Assembly: GCF_003726035.1 (NCBI RefSeq)
Contig: NZ_QICD01000004.1
Coordinates: forward strand, 62,001-126,000
Length of the DNA stretch: 64,000 bases
Direction of reading: 5' to 3'
Source of the DNA: Paraeggerthella hongkongensis
Lineage (GTDB): Bacteria > Actinomycetota > Coriobacteriia > Coriobacteriales > Eggerthellaceae
Under the pieces are notes generated by a model. It was not told the DNA's origin. It made no database searches and saw nothing but the letters and a program-made list of their open reading frames with translations. The position numbers and the translations under genes were made by a program. This document shows, in pieces, positions 26,825 through 36,016 of this stretch. Numbering within the stretch: position 1 is the first letter of the stretch; each line of letters opens with the position of its first letter.

Positions 26825-28837
26825 ATGATTGTGCAAAACATGAGCGGTACGCAACTCCACATTTCCTTCGCTATGCAGCGTAGGCGATTCGTGCTTGCAT
26901 TCGCCTGCTTGATCGTCTTAGCTGTGGGCGTTCTGGTGTGCTCGCCAGATTATGCCGACGCGAAGTCGTACACCATGCCTAAGGTTGATATTCAGGCGCA
27001 GGTTGAAACCGATGGGTCCTTGCATGTGGTTGAACAGCGCGCATTCGACTTCAGCGGCGATTTCACTGCTGTGTGGTGGGAGCTCGGCAACGGTCTTCCG
27101 TCGAATGCGTCCATCAAGATCAACGGCATGCGCATGGGCCAACTTGGCGCTGACGGATCCATTTCGGGCTCATGGACAACGCTCAAAGACGTGCCGTTCG
27201 TGCTGGGTTGGCGCGAATCGGGCGGGCCTGGCACGGATGCGTACTCGTTCGACGAGCCGAAGAACACCGTGTACGCGTTCTTCAACCAATCCGATACGCA
27301 GGCGATGATAGAGCTTGACTACACGGTGGTCAACGGCGCGCAGGCCTACGGAGACGTGGGAGAGGTGTACTGGAAGTACATAGGGTCCCAATGGGCCGAA
27401 GCGTCCGACAACGTGACGATGACCCTTGCGCTGCCGGTGCCTCAGGGGACCGAGGTGAAAGCGGGGGATAACGTGCGCGCTTGGGGCCACGGTCCGCTTG
27501 ACGGATCGGTGTTGGTCAATGCGGATGGATCCGTTACGTACAAGGTCCCCCATGTGTCGGCCGGGCAGTTTGCCGAAGCGCGCGTTGTGTTTCCCGTGAA
27601 GTGGCTCACGAACCTTTCGGCGAAAGATGCCGCTGCGCACGGTGGCGCCATGCGTCTTGATACGGTGTTGAAAGAAGAACAGTCGTGGTCTGACCAGGCA
27701 AACGTTCGGCGCACTATGTCGCTTGCGTTTATCGTCGGCTGCGGCGTGATAAGCGTTTTGCTGCTGCTTTGGGGCTTGTGGTCGTATCGTCGGTACGGGC
27801 GCGAGCATGAACCTGACTTCAAGGACGAGTATTGGCGCGACGTTCCCGATCCCGCCGTGCACCCTGCGGTGATCGGCCGCCTGTGGCGTTGGGATCGTGA
27901 AAGCCAAGATGATTTCTCGGCAACGCTCATGCATCTGGCTCATATCGGGGCCGTGCGCATCGATGCTGGCAGTTATGACGAGCCGGGTTTGTTCGGATCG
28001 TCCAAAACGAAGAGCGACTACTATATAACCAAACTGCCCGCTGCTGATACGGTAGCCGATCCTATCGACCGTGCGGCGCTCGACCTTCTGTTCGGCAGGG
28101 TTGCCGAAGGCCGAGACTCGCTGTGGTTCGGCACGATCGAGACGTATGGCAAAGACCATCCTCAAGAGCTGCTCGATGCCATGCAGTCGTGGCAAGGAAC
28201 GTTGTCCGCCGCAACGAACAGCCAGGATTTCTTCGAAGCAAAGGGTAAGCGCTACCAGGGGTATTTGATTGCCCTTGCCGTAGTGTTGGCTGTTGGCGGC
28301 GTGGCGATCTGGCTGATGATGGAGAACTTCATACCTCTCATCTTCATGCTTCCCGTAGCTATTGCCCTGGGCATTATCGCCAACTACATGCCGCGGCGAA
28401 GCGTGCGCGGAAACAATCTGATCGCGCGTTGCAAGGCGCTGCGCAACTGGTTGCGCGATTTCTCGTCGCTTGACGAGCGTCCGCCTACCGACGTTAAGGT
28501 GTGGGGCGAGTTCATGGTGTATGCGTACTTGTTCGGCGTTGCCGACCAGGCTATCAAGCAGCTGCAGACCACTATGCCGCAATTGTTCGAGTACGATGGA
28601 TCTTTGGGCGTCTCCTACATGCCGTGGTGGTTCTGGTACACGGGCGGGCATACGTCGACCGGCGTTGCCATGCCTGCGGTGGGCGATCTGTTCCAGTCGT
28701 CCATGGCTAACACCTTGTCGTCAGCTCAAGCCGCCTTGTCTGCTGCAAGCGGGGACTTCTCAAGCGGCGGCGGATTCGGAGGAGGGTTCTCGGGCGGCGG
28801 AGGCGGCGGCTTCGGCGGAGGTGGCGGCGCGCGCTAG
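26825..28837 (+). CDS. DUF2207 membrane protein with glycine-rich tail
   Basis: 670 residues; AAGGAGC before ATG 26825. N-terminal signal or membrane segment (residues ~20-40), then an extracytoplasmic beta-rich domain (~45-285) of the DUF2207 type. A membrane segment lies near 297-320 (LAFIVGCGVISVLLLLWGLW) and a pair near 475-520, with a cytoplasmic stretch between. The end is a glycine-rich tail (GGGFGGGFSGGGGGGFGG), which is typical of this family. Function unknown. DUF2207 genes often neighbour lemA; here a lemA is 5 kb upstream in the same direction. Confidence 0.9.
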   Translation: MIVQNMSGTQLHISFAMQRRRFVLAFACLIVLAVGVLVCSPDYADAKSYTMPKVDIQAQVETDGSLHVVEQRAFDFSGDFTAVWWELGNGLPSNASIKINGMRMGQLGADGSISGSWTTLKDVPFVLGWRESGGPGTDAYSFDEPKNTVYAFFNQSDTQAMIELDYTVVNGAQAYGDVGEVYWKYIGSQWAEASDNVTMTLALPVPQGTEVKAGDNVRAWGHGPLDGSVLVNADGSVTYKVPHVSAGQFAEARVVFPVKWLTNLSAKDAAAHGGAMRLDTVLKEEQSWSDQANVRRTMSLAFIVGCGVISVLLLLWGLWSYRRYGREHEPDFKDEYWRDVPDPAVHPAVIGRLWRWDRESQDDFSATLMHLAHIGAVRIDAGSYDEPGLFGSSKTKSDYYITKLPAADTVADPIDRAALDLLFGRVAEGRDSLWFGTIETYGKDHPQELLDAMQSWQGTLSAATNSQDFFEAKGKRYQGYLIALAVVLAVGGVAIWLMMENFIPLIFMLPVAIALGIIANYMPRRSVRGNNLIARCKALRNWLRDFSSLDERPPTDVKVWGEFMVYAYLFGVADQAIKQLQTTMPQLFEYDGSLGVSYMPWWFWYTGGHTSTGVAMPAVGDLFQSSMANTLSSAQAALSAASGDFSSGGGFGGGFSGGGGGGFGGGGGAR

Positions 28838-28887
28838 AAAGGCCGTGCTACAATGCGGATGAAGTTGTCAGCTAGGGAGGAGCCAGT

Positions 28888-29409
28888 ATGGCGGAAAAAG
28901 ACAATATCGTTCTGATCGGCATGCCCGGTGCGGGTAAGTCGACGCTGGGCATTGTGTTGGCTAAGATCATGAACTATCACTTTATAGACGCAGACCTGGT
29001 CATCCAGAACCAGTGCGATAAAACGCTTCAGAAGCTTATTGATGCATGCGGACCCGAAGGGTTTATCGAGGTTGAAAACGAGATCCTGCGCGACATCGAA
29101 GCGTCCAAGAGCATTATCTCCACAGGCGGTTCCGCGGTTTATTCGGATGAGGCTATGCGGCATCTAACCGAAATAGGTACGGTTGTGTATCTGCAGATTT
29201 CCTACGACGAGCTGGTGAATCGCTTGCACGATTTACAGGAACGCGGCGTGGTTCTCAAGGGCGGCATCGGCATGAGCCTACGCGAGTTGTTCGACGAGCG
29301 CAAGCCGCTGTACGAGCAGTACGCCGAAATCACGGTTGACGTGAACGATTTGACCATTACCGCAGCGGCTCGCAAGGTTGCCGATGTGATCAAGCAGGCG
29401 CAAGCGTAG
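28888..29409 (+). CDS. aroK: Shikimate kinase-like protein
   Basis: 173 residues; GGGAGGAG before ATG 28888. Small P-loop kinase with Walker A GMPGAGKST (residues 11-19), the shikimate-binding DADLVIQ (family DxD), the STGGSAVY strand corresponding to the family's TGGG, and a lid region. It would phosphorylate shikimate in chorismate synthesis. The lid and second substrate motif are less canonical (STGGSAV instead of GGG), and no other aro genes are nearby, so it could be a shikimate kinase paralogue acting on another small alcohol. Extended -10-like TGCTACAAT lies at 28848-28856. Confidence 0.82.
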   Translation: MAEKDNIVLIGMPGAGKSTLGIVLAKIMNYHFIDADLVIQNQCDKTLQKLIDACGPEGFIEVENEILRDIEASKSIISTGGSAVYSDEAMRHLTEIGTVVYLQISYDELVNRLHDLQERGVVLKGGIGMSLRELFDERKPLYEQYAEITVDVNDLTITAAARKVADVIKQAQA

Positions 29410-29422
29410 CGAAGGAGCCTCC

Positions 29423-29547
29423 ATGGCCGAAACGATGGCGGCGAAGTGTCCGAGGGCATGATCTACGATATTGGATACGAAGACGGCATCCTTCCGGTTC
29501 TTGCCGTTCCCGAATGCGACGTACCGAACGGCGTGCGTCTCGGCTAA
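29423..29547 (+). pseudogene. Possible frameshifted small ORF
   Basis: ATG 29423 has a good ribosome site (GAAGGAG) but its frame stops after twelve codons (MAETMAAKCPRA). One missing base near 29432 would join it to the frame that reads GGEVSEGMIYDIGYEDG and then ILPVLAVPECDVPNGVRLG, ending at TAA 29545-29547, for a ~41-residue protein. Alternatively translation begins at GTG 29446 or ATG 29458. The second frame looks coding (acidic, balanced residues). A weak hairpin (29557-29591) follows. I do not recognise the peptide. Confidence 0.35.
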
Positions 29548-29607
29548 GTGCGAAACGGGGGCGGAGCGCGCAAATTGCTGGCTCCGTCCCCGCTGGAGTT
29601 CCCTGGT

Positions 29608-30216
29608 CTACCGGGGTTGTTGCGCTTCGACGAACGCACGAATCACCGAAACGGCTCCTTGTGCATCAAGCTGTCCGGAGTTGAGGCACAAGTCGTAATT
29701 GGAGGCTTGACCCCATTGCTCGTCAGTGAAGTAGCGGTAGTAGCTGGCGCGCGCTTTGTCTACTTTGGCGATGCGCGCACGAGCTTCTTGTTCCGACAGG
29801 TTGTTGCGGCGCATGACTCGCTTGACTCGTGCGTCCATCGGGGCGCTGACGAATAGGCTGACCAAGCCCGGGTGCTTTGAAAGCACGTAATCGGCGCAGC
29901 GGCCTACGATAACGCATGGTCCCTCGTCCGCTATGGATTTGAGAATGCCCACTTCTGCTTTGTAAATGCGCGCCGCAACGGGGTGTTCGATGTCCGTTCC
30001 GCAAAAAAAGTTGTTCGGGTTCAGCAGCAGCGGCCGCAAGGGTTTTTCGTCGAAGTCCGCGATAACGTTCCCGTCGAGGCCGCATTCTTCGGCTATGCGC
30101 TTGAGCAGGAGCTTGTCGTAGTAGGCGATGCCCAGCTCGTTTGCAAGGTGCTCGCCTATCTCGCGCCCTCCGCTGCCGTATTCTCTGCTGATTGCGAATA
30201 TCAGATGCTGGTCCAT
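29608..30216 (-). CDS. Cytidylate kinase-like family protein
   Basis: 202 residues from the ATG ending at 30216 (GAGGGGG upstream); the longer frame to 30306 would run through a hairpin. P-loop kinase of the AAA_26 / cytidylate-kinase-2 type: FAISREYGSGGREIGEHLA is a modified Walker A without the usual GKS, followed by YDKLLL, VGRCADYVL and RRNNLSEQEARARI with the lid arginines. Such proteins are widespread in Firmicutes and Coriobacteria; the substrate is not established and the true CMP kinase is usually a separate gene. TGGTACAAT near 30263-30271 on the minus strand gives an extended -10 promoter. Confidence 0.88.
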   Translation of the reverse strand: MDQHLIFAISREYGSGGREIGEHLANELGIAYYDKLLLKRIAEECGLDGNVIADFDEKPLRPLLLNPNNFFCGTDIEHPVAARIYKAEVGILKSIADEGPCVIVGRCADYVLSKHPGLVSLFVSAPMDARVKRVMRRNNLSEQEARARIAKVDKARASYYRYFTDEQWGQASNYDLCLNSGQLDAQGAVSVIRAFVEAQQPR

Positions 30217-30274
30217 GCAATCCCCCTCTTGCGTTTCGAGCGCGGATATCTGCGGTATGCCGCTCATTGTACCA

Positions 30275-30303
30275 GTTCGGGCCCGCGTGCTGCGGGCCCG
30301 AAC
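30275..30303 (-). terminator. Hairpin downstream of the fumarate-reductase-like gene
   Basis: Perfect 12-bp arms GTTCGGGCCCGC / GCGGGCCCGAAC with a 5-nt loop and no clear T run. It separates the gene ending at 30370 from the cytidylate-kinase-like gene. Confidence 0.6.
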
Positions 30304-30369
30304 CAAGGGAGGGAATAATGCTTGGCTGCTGCGGGAGAACTGCAGCCAAGCCGGATGGACCCGACGGTA

Positions 30370-32190
30370 CTAGGCCGAGTGGGCTGCTGCGTTCGCTCCG
30401 GCAATGCGTCCGAACGTGTAGATGTCGGTCATCGAACAGGAACCCAGGCGGTTCGTGCCCATTTTGTGACCCGCCACCTCGCCTGCTGCATAGAAGCCCG
30501 GAATGGGCGCGCCCGTTTGGTCGAGCACTTGCGCGTCGGTGTTGATGTGCAAGCCGCCCATCGTGTAATGGACCGCGGGCTTGCAGGCCATCAGGTAGTA
30601 CGGCCCCTCTTCGATGGGGTTCATCTTGCCGCGGTAGTTGAATTCGGGATCCTTGCCATCCTTGCAGTACTGGTTCCAGGTGTCGATGGTCTTCTGCAGT
30701 TCGGCAGCGTCAACGCCCATCTGGCTGCACACGTCGTCGAGCGTGTCTCCCTTTGCGATGACGTTGCGAGCCAGGATGTTCTCGTACTCGTCTGCGTGCG
30801 TGACCAGCAGCCCCGTTTCGTCGGCGCCCTTCTGGTTGAACAGCAGGTAGCCCTTGCCGTCGCTTTGCTTCGTGATGGCGTTGGAAATGACGTCGCGGCG
30901 ATCGAGTTCTTCCACGAAGCGATCGCCTTCCTTGTTCACCATGATCGCCTGGTATTCCAGACGCACGTCGCCGACGTACAGCAGCGCGCCGGTTGAGGGA
31001 TCGCATACGGGATACGTCTGGATGTACTCCATGTCGATCAGGTTTGCTCCGGCTGCCTCGCCCATGGTGATGCCGTCGCCCGTTACGCCTACGGAGTCGG
31101 TGGAGAGGATCTTGTCATCCATGGCCGGGTTGTACTTCACGCGCATATCGACGTTAGAGCCGAACCCGCCGCTTGCCATGACCACGGCTTTGCAGGCGAT
31201 CGTGTTCTCTTCGCCGGTCACGGTGTTCTGCACCTTGACGCCGCTGATAGCGTTGCCGTCTTTTACCAGTTCAACGGCACGCGTGCAGTCGACCAGCGTA
31301 ATGTCGTCGATCTCGTTCACGCGCTTGGTCAGCTTGGTAGTCATCTCGGACCCCGAGTGCGTGATGGGGATGATGGAGCGCTTCGTGTTGTGCCCGCCGA
31401 ACTGCATGAGGTCGTGCTTCCACGACACGCCGCCTTCGAAGGTGAGCCATTGCGAGCTTTCCAGCGCGCCGTCAGCGATCACCTGCACCAACGCCGGATC
31501 GCCTGCGTTGTCGCCGCCTTCAAGCATGTCCTTCGCCAGGGCTTCGGGGCTGTCGACGATGCCTTCCTTCACTTGGATCCAGTTGCCCGGAACAGCCATT
31601 TCGCCGCCTGAAAGCGCGGTGTCGCCGCCCAGCACGCCCATCTTTTCCATCAAAACGACCTTCTTGCCGGCGTTCGCTGCGGAAATAGCCGCTGCGAATC
31701 CTGCGCCGCCTGCTCCGATGACCACCACGTCGGTGGATTCGGGAAGCGTCGTCTCGTTCGCGTATTCGGCCTTGTCTCGTTTCTGCCATTCGCTCGACTT
31801 CTGCCCCAGGTCGTCCAGGGCGCTTGCCACAGCGCCGGTGAACGCCATGCTGGACAGCGTGGCTCCTGACACGGCGTCAACGTTGAGCGTTTGATTGTCG
31901 ATGATCAGCTTGGTGAGCTTCTGCATGGCGACGTCGCCCATGCCCGGCGTTTCGCGTGAGTCGAGCACGGTGATGCGGTCGATGGTTCCGTCGGTTACCG
32001 ACACCTCTACGTTGAACTCGCCATGCTTGCCCATGCCCGACCCGATTGCCGTGCTGGTTGCGCTGTCGCCGCCCGATGCATTCTTGGAGCCTGCTGTGCC
32101 GCTGGGCGCGCACCCGGCGAGTGCCAGGGTGCCGCCGAGCGCCGCTACGGCGCCGCCTGCAATGAACTGCCTACGCGAGAATCGTTCCAT
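30370..32190 (-). CDS. Tat-exported FMN/FAD flavoprotein reductase (fumarate/urocanate reductase-like)
   Basis: 606 residues from the ATG ending at 32190 (GGGAGG upstream). Tat motif FSRRQFIAGG (Arg6-Arg7) with lipobox LAGC near residue 28. An FMN-binding domain (~45-125) has DAVSGATLSS, where Thr111 fits the covalent flavinylation motif. The FAD domain starts at VVVIGAGGAGFAAAISAANAG. THSGSEMTTKL, GGLHINTDAQVL and GTNRLGSCSM complete the fumarate-reductase-like flavoprotein. The covalent FMN would relay electrons from a membrane flavin-transfer chain to FAD. Acceptor unknown (fumarate, urocanate, cinnamates and others are known). Divergent from the LuxR-type regulator at 32562, its likely controller. 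Confidence 0.92.
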   Translation of the reverse strand: MERFSRRQFIAGGAVAALGGTLALAGCAPSGTAGSKNASGGDSATSTAIGSGMGKHGEFNVEVSVTDGTIDRITVLDSRETPGMGDVAMQKLTKLIIDNQTLNVDAVSGATLSSMAFTGAVASALDDLGQKSSEWQKRDKAEYANETTLPESTDVVVIGAGGAGFAAAISAANAGKKVVLMEKMGVLGGDTALSGGEMAVPGNWIQVKEGIVDSPEALAKDMLEGGDNAGDPALVQVIADGALESSQWLTFEGGVSWKHDLMQFGGHNTKRSIIPITHSGSEMTTKLTKRVNEIDDITLVDCTRAVELVKDGNAISGVKVQNTVTGEENTIACKAVVMASGGFGSNVDMRVKYNPAMDDKILSTDSVGVTGDGITMGEAAGANLIDMEYIQTYPVCDPSTGALLYVGDVRLEYQAIMVNKEGDRFVEELDRRDVISNAITKQSDGKGYLLFNQKGADETGLLVTHADEYENILARNVIAKGDTLDDVCSQMGVDAAELQKTIDTWNQYCKDGKDPEFNYRGKMNPIEEGPYYLMACKPAVHYTMGGLHINTDAQVLDQTGAPIPGFYAAGEVAGHKMGTNRLGSCSMTDIYTFGRIAGANAAAHSA

Positions 32191-32561
32191 GTGTATAGTC
32201 CTCCCTACAAATCCCGTCCCGCTGCTTCGCGGGCTGCTCCTTTTGCATGCGGGTTCGTCGGATGCTGCCGAGTGTTGGCCGCACGCGCTCGCCTCAGCTT
32301 GGCGGACGTTCGCAGCTGTCCCGCAATGCCTCTCCAAAATGCCGCGATGCGCCGCGCCGTGCAATTGTCCGCGTAGGTTAAATACGTAACCCTTGCTATA
32401 ACCCTCTTTCGCCATCAGGCTCTTTTGGCTATGATGAACCGCGGCTAGGGAGTTGGAGCTGCATCGCCTCGGTGCCCGGGCGCAGGGGTGCCGAAGCTCC
32501 TGGACGTTTCACCGGTTGGTGTTGCATTACACCGACGTTCCACTTGTTTGGGGAGGAAACC
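32191..32561. other. 371-bp divergent intergenic region
   Basis: No gene. For the rightward regulator, -10 TATGAT at 32430-32435 with a weak -35 TTTCGC at 32407-32412 (17 bp). A small dyad GGTTA / TAACC lies at about 32377-32392. No convincing leftward promoter was found by eye. Confidence 0.35.
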
Positions 32562-33992
32562 GTGGAAAGCGTTGAGAAGCAGGGGTTCGCCCAGCGGTGG
32601 AAAGCCATATTCGGGCGCGTGGCGATCATCCCGTTCGTGTTCTTCGGGGTTGGCCTGTACCGCGCGTGGATTGCGACGCTTTTCCGTTACGAGGCGTTTC
32701 CCACCATTACCGTGTTCGACTACTTTTTGTTCGAAGCAGCTATTGGCGTGGTGTCGTTGGCGCTTGCTTTCGCTGCTCGGCGCGTGGCGCCCCTCTGGGC
32801 GAACAGGCCTGCCGTGATCGCAACGGGCGCCAGCATGACGGGCGGGTCGGCTCTTGTCGTGATCGCCTGCTTCTTCGTGCCGTTCGAGCCTTTGAAGGTG
32901 GTCGGATTGCTGCTTGCCGGTGGCGGTTTGGGATCCCTGATTCTTATGTGGGCGGAATTCTACGGGTCGCTCAATCCGCTTCGCGTGGCGTTGTACCACG
33001 CTATCGCCATTTTCGTAGGGGAGGTGGTGAAGTGGCTGTTTCTGGGGATGTCCGTTCCGTACCTGGCGTTTTTTGCCGTGGTCTTGCCGCCGATTTGCCT
33101 GGCGTGCGTCCGTTCGAGCATGCGGAGGCTGCCCGATCGCGATCTTCCGCGCGCCGTGCGTGAAGGCGATGTGAAAACTATACCTTGGAAGCCTATCTTC
33201 CTTATGGCCACCTGCACGTTCGCAGCGGCTTTCGGCGCGCTGCCCATGCAGCCGCTGGTTCCCGGCAATGTCGTGGGCGCGCTATTCGTGACGGGGCTTG
33301 TGTTCTTCGGCGTGCTGTCCGCTTCGCGCTGGTTCAACTTCGACACCATTTATCAATTGGCGTTTCCGCTGTTCATTGTAGGGTTTTTGTTTGTTATGCC
33401 CTCGTTTGCCGGGAGCGCTCAAATTATGGCGCTGTGTTACGATGCCGGGTACACAATGCTGTCCATGTACATCATGATCGTCATGAGCAACATCACGTAC
33501 CGTTTTGGCGTGAATGCGGTGTGGATCAACGGCATCGAGCGCGGCATTCGCTACCTTGTTGAGCTTTTGGGGTGGCTGACGTTTGCGGGCGCTTCGGCGT
33601 ATCTGGGCAGCACCGACACGAGCATGGTGTACAACGGGATCGTGGTGGCCGTTGTGGTCGCGTTTTTGGTGATCTTCTTCACCGAGCGGGGGCTTTCGGC
33701 GAAATGGGGCGTCGCCCTGAACGACGACCAGATGGAAAGCGGACCCGCCGAAGGTCGCACGGCTATGCGCGTGTCGGACCTTTCTCGCGTGTACAGCTTG
33801 AGTCCTCGCGAAGAAGAGGTGCTGCAGCTGTTGGCCCAGCGCGCCACCGTCGCGGAGATCGAAGAAGCGCTGTACGTGTCCCAGGGTACGGTGAAAGCTC
33901 ATGTCAACCATATTTACCGGAAGCTGGGCATTCACAGTAAAGCTGAATTGTTCGGTTTGCTTGACAGTCCCGAAAAGCCGGCAAGGCGCTAG
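32562..33992 (+). CDS. LuxR-type regulator with polytopic membrane domain
   Basis: 476 residues; GTG 32562 is preferred because GGGGAGG stands 5-6 bases before it. About twelve membrane segments fill residues ~15-385. A GerE helix-turn-helix occupies ~410-470 (YSLSPREEEVLQLLAQRAT ... QGTVKAHVNHIYRKLGI). Same architecture as the protein at 11293 but clearly diverged. Being divergent from the FMN/FAD reductase at 30370, it probably senses that enzyme's substrate or the membrane redox state and controls the reductase. A strong palindromic terminator ends it. Confidence 0.9.
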   Translation: MESVEKQGFAQRWKAIFGRVAIIPFVFFGVGLYRAWIATLFRYEAFPTITVFDYFLFEAAIGVVSLALAFAARRVAPLWANRPAVIATGASMTGGSALVVIACFFVPFEPLKVVGLLLAGGGLGSLILMWAEFYGSLNPLRVALYHAIAIFVGEVVKWLFLGMSVPYLAFFAVVLPPICLACVRSSMRRLPDRDLPRAVREGDVKTIPWKPIFLMATCTFAAAFGALPMQPLVPGNVVGALFVTGLVFFGVLSASRWFNFDTIYQLAFPLFIVGFLFVMPSFAGSAQIMALCYDAGYTMLSMYIMIVMSNITYRFGVNAVWINGIERGIRYLVELLGWLTFAGASAYLGSTDTSMVYNGIVVAVVVAFLVIFFTERGLSAKWGVALNDDQMESGPAEGRTAMRVSDLSRVYSLSPREEEVLQLLAQRATVAEIEEALYVSQGTVKAHVNHIYRKLGIHSKAELFGLLDSPEKPARR

Positions 33993-34008
33993 CGCCGCGG
34001 GGCGCCTT

Positions 34009-34046
34009 GCATGTAAAAGACCCGCTCGAGCGGGTCTTTTACATGC
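34009..34046. terminator. Bidirectional terminator, perfect 38-bp palindrome
   Basis: Two arms of 19 bases, GCATGTAAAAGACCCGCTC and its exact complement, with A- and T-rich outer parts. It serves the converging genes at 32562 and 34068. Confidence 0.88.
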
Positions 34047-34067
34047 AGTACGGAAAATTCTAGCGAG

Positions 34068-35585
34068 CTAGTTCTTCGCGCCCAGGCGATCGGTCAGAGC
34101 GTCCAGGGGCGGGATGTCCCAGTTGTCGCCGGTCAGATGCGGCTCCATGCCGTCTTCGTCGCCTGCGGCTTTCAGCCGCGCGAAGTAATCCTTCGTTTCC
34201 TTCGCCACCACGCCGGACAGCGCGATGAGGGCGATCATGTTCGGCAGAGCCATCAAGCCGTTGAAGATGTCGGCGATGGTCCATACGGCGGCCACCGTCA
34301 TGTAGGGGCCGATGAACACGCAGAAGATGTACAGCCAGCGGTACGCCTTCACGGCTTTCATGTTGCCGTTGCTGAAGTACTCCAGGCAACGCTCGCCGTA
34401 GTAGTCCCATCCCAGGATGGTGGTGAAGCCGAACAGCACCAGGCACGCCATCAGCACGAACGAAACGATCTCGCCGGGAATGAACGGCAAGCCCGCCTGG
34501 AATGCCGCCGTGGTCACGGCAGCGCCTTCAAGGCCGGGGATTTGATACGCGCCCGTCATGACCAGCGCAAGGCCCGTCATGGAGCACACTACGATGGTGT
34601 CCAGGAACGTACCCGTCATGGACACGAGGCCCTGGCGAACAGGCTCTTTCGTTTGCGCGGCAGCGGCGGCGATGGGGGCGGAACCAAGACCCGCCTCGTT
34701 CGAGAAGATGCCGCGCGCGATGCCCTTCTGCATGGCGATGATGATAGCGCCCAGCGCACCGCCGGCAGCAGCCTGCAGACCGAAGGCGCTTTCGAAAATA
34801 GTGACGAACGCGCCGGGTACTTTGTCGAGGTTCGTGAAGATCAGCAGCAGCGAGAACCCGACGTACAGCACCACCATGGCGGGGATGACGCGTTCGGAAA
34901 CCTTGGCGATGCGCTTGAGGCCGCCGATGACCACCAGGCCCACCAGTACGGCCAGCACAAGGGAGCCGATGACGGTGAAGATGGAGTAATCCATGCCCAG
35001 GATGCTGACCGTGGCGGCTTTTTCGGGATCGAAGAAGCCGGTAATGGCCGTGGAGATGGAGTTCACCTGCGTGAACGTACCAATGCCGAACAAGCCCACG
35101 CACATGCCGAAGAAGGCGAACATCTTAGCGAGCCAGCGCCAGTTCCGACCCATGCCGCGCTCGATGTAGTAGAACGGGCCGCCCAGCACGTGCCCCGTCT
35201 TCTTGTCGACGCTGCGGTACTTGACGGCAAGCAGGCCCTCCGAGTACTTCGTCGCCATGCCGAACAACGCCGCGAGCCACATCCAGAACATGGCTCCCGG
35301 GCCGCCGGCCACGATGGCCGTCGCCACGCCCACGATGTTGCCCGTGCCGATGGTGGCCGAAAGCGCGGTGCAGAGCGCGCCGAAGCTGGTCACTTCGCCG
35401 GCGCCGTCCTTCTCGTTCTTCACCATGTAGCGCAATGCGCGCGGCAGCTGGCTGAACTGCACGCCACGCAGGCGCACCGTCAGCAGAATGCCGCCGAACA
35501 GGATGAGCACCATGAGGGGAACGCCCCATATGAAGTCATCGATTGCGACCAACATATCGTTGATCGTGCTGAAAAACCCTTCCAC
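34068..35585 (-). CDS. Sodium:amino-acid (alanine/glycine) symporter, AGCS family
   Basis: 505 residues; GTG start (codon 35583-35585) with AAGGAGG 6 bases upstream. Roughly ten or eleven membrane segments; family signatures are GGPGAMFWMWLAALFGMATKYSEG, here beginning GGPGAMFWMW, and the sodium-site region SATIGTGNIVGVATAI, plus FSNEAGLGSAPIAAAAAQT in the middle. It imports alanine or glycine with Na+. A glycine riboswitch in its 5' leader argues that glycine is the physiological substrate. The gene is monocistronic. Confidence 0.95.
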   Translation of the reverse strand: MEGFFSTINDMLVAIDDFIWGVPLMVLILFGGILLTVRLRGVQFSQLPRALRYMVKNEKDGAGEVTSFGALCTALSATIGTGNIVGVATAIVAGGPGAMFWMWLAALFGMATKYSEGLLAVKYRSVDKKTGHVLGGPFYYIERGMGRNWRWLAKMFAFFGMCVGLFGIGTFTQVNSISTAITGFFDPEKAATVSILGMDYSIFTVIGSLVLAVLVGLVVIGGLKRIAKVSERVIPAMVVLYVGFSLLLIFTNLDKVPGAFVTIFESAFGLQAAAGGALGAIIIAMQKGIARGIFSNEAGLGSAPIAAAAAQTKEPVRQGLVSMTGTFLDTIVVCSMTGLALVMTGAYQIPGLEGAAVTTAAFQAGLPFIPGEIVSFVLMACLVLFGFTTILGWDYYGERCLEYFSNGNMKAVKAYRWLYIFCVFIGPYMTVAAVWTIADIFNGLMALPNMIALIALSGVVAKETKDYFARLKAAGDEDGMEPHLTGDNWDIPPLDALTDRLGAKN

Positions 35586-35719
35586 CAGTTTCCTCCTTTA
35601 TGCATGTACATACGTGCAACTTCTGTAACCTCGCAACGATACGGAGCGAGGCCGAACAGGAGGATATGCAAGGGGAAACCAAGGAAAGCGAGCGCCGCCT
35701 AACGCGACGAACTCGTAGC

Positions 35720-35831
35720 TTAGCTCTGTCCTTTTGCCTGAGAGTTTCAACGGCGCGGCGCTCGGTTCGTGTCCATGCGCGCTCTGCATCCGTCTTGCCC
35801 CTTCGGCACCCGATAACCGGGATTCTCCAGA
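35720..35831 (-). ncRNA. Glycine riboswitch (single aptamer) in the symporter leader
   Basis: Read on the minus strand: TCTGGAGAATC, the core GGGTGCCGAAGGGGCAAG, a variable P3 stem, then AAACTCTCAGGCAAAAGGAC and AGAGC. These are the hallmark conserved blocks of the gcvT-type glycine aptamer. Only one aptamer is seen. A CCTCCT between aptamer and gene (about 35659-35664) could pair with the AGGAGG of the symporter, suggesting translational control; no terminator hairpin was seen. Confidence 0.9.
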
Positions 35832-36016
35832 GGCCCCTTCCGCGCCCTGTCTCGTGAGATTCAGGACGTATCAACGGGGTACGCTATGAAATTGTGGGCA
35901 CATTGTAGCAGGTAACAGTTTGGTTGTGAACGAAAAGAAAGGCTCGCGACCTGAAATTTTGTGCCGCGCGGCTAGCCCGAGCCTTTTGGGCGTTCTTGGA
36001 ATGCCTTTGGGCCACC

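Noticed and set aside
29557-29591. GC-rich hairpin after the small frameshifted ORF as a terminator
   Set aside because: Stem is plausible (with one G:U pair) but no T run follows on either strand; mentioned only in the pseudogene entry.
34137-35702. 521-codon plus-strand frame across the AGCS symporter and its riboswitch leader
   Set aside because: Shadow of a clear membrane transporter; Gln/His/Arg-rich junk composition.
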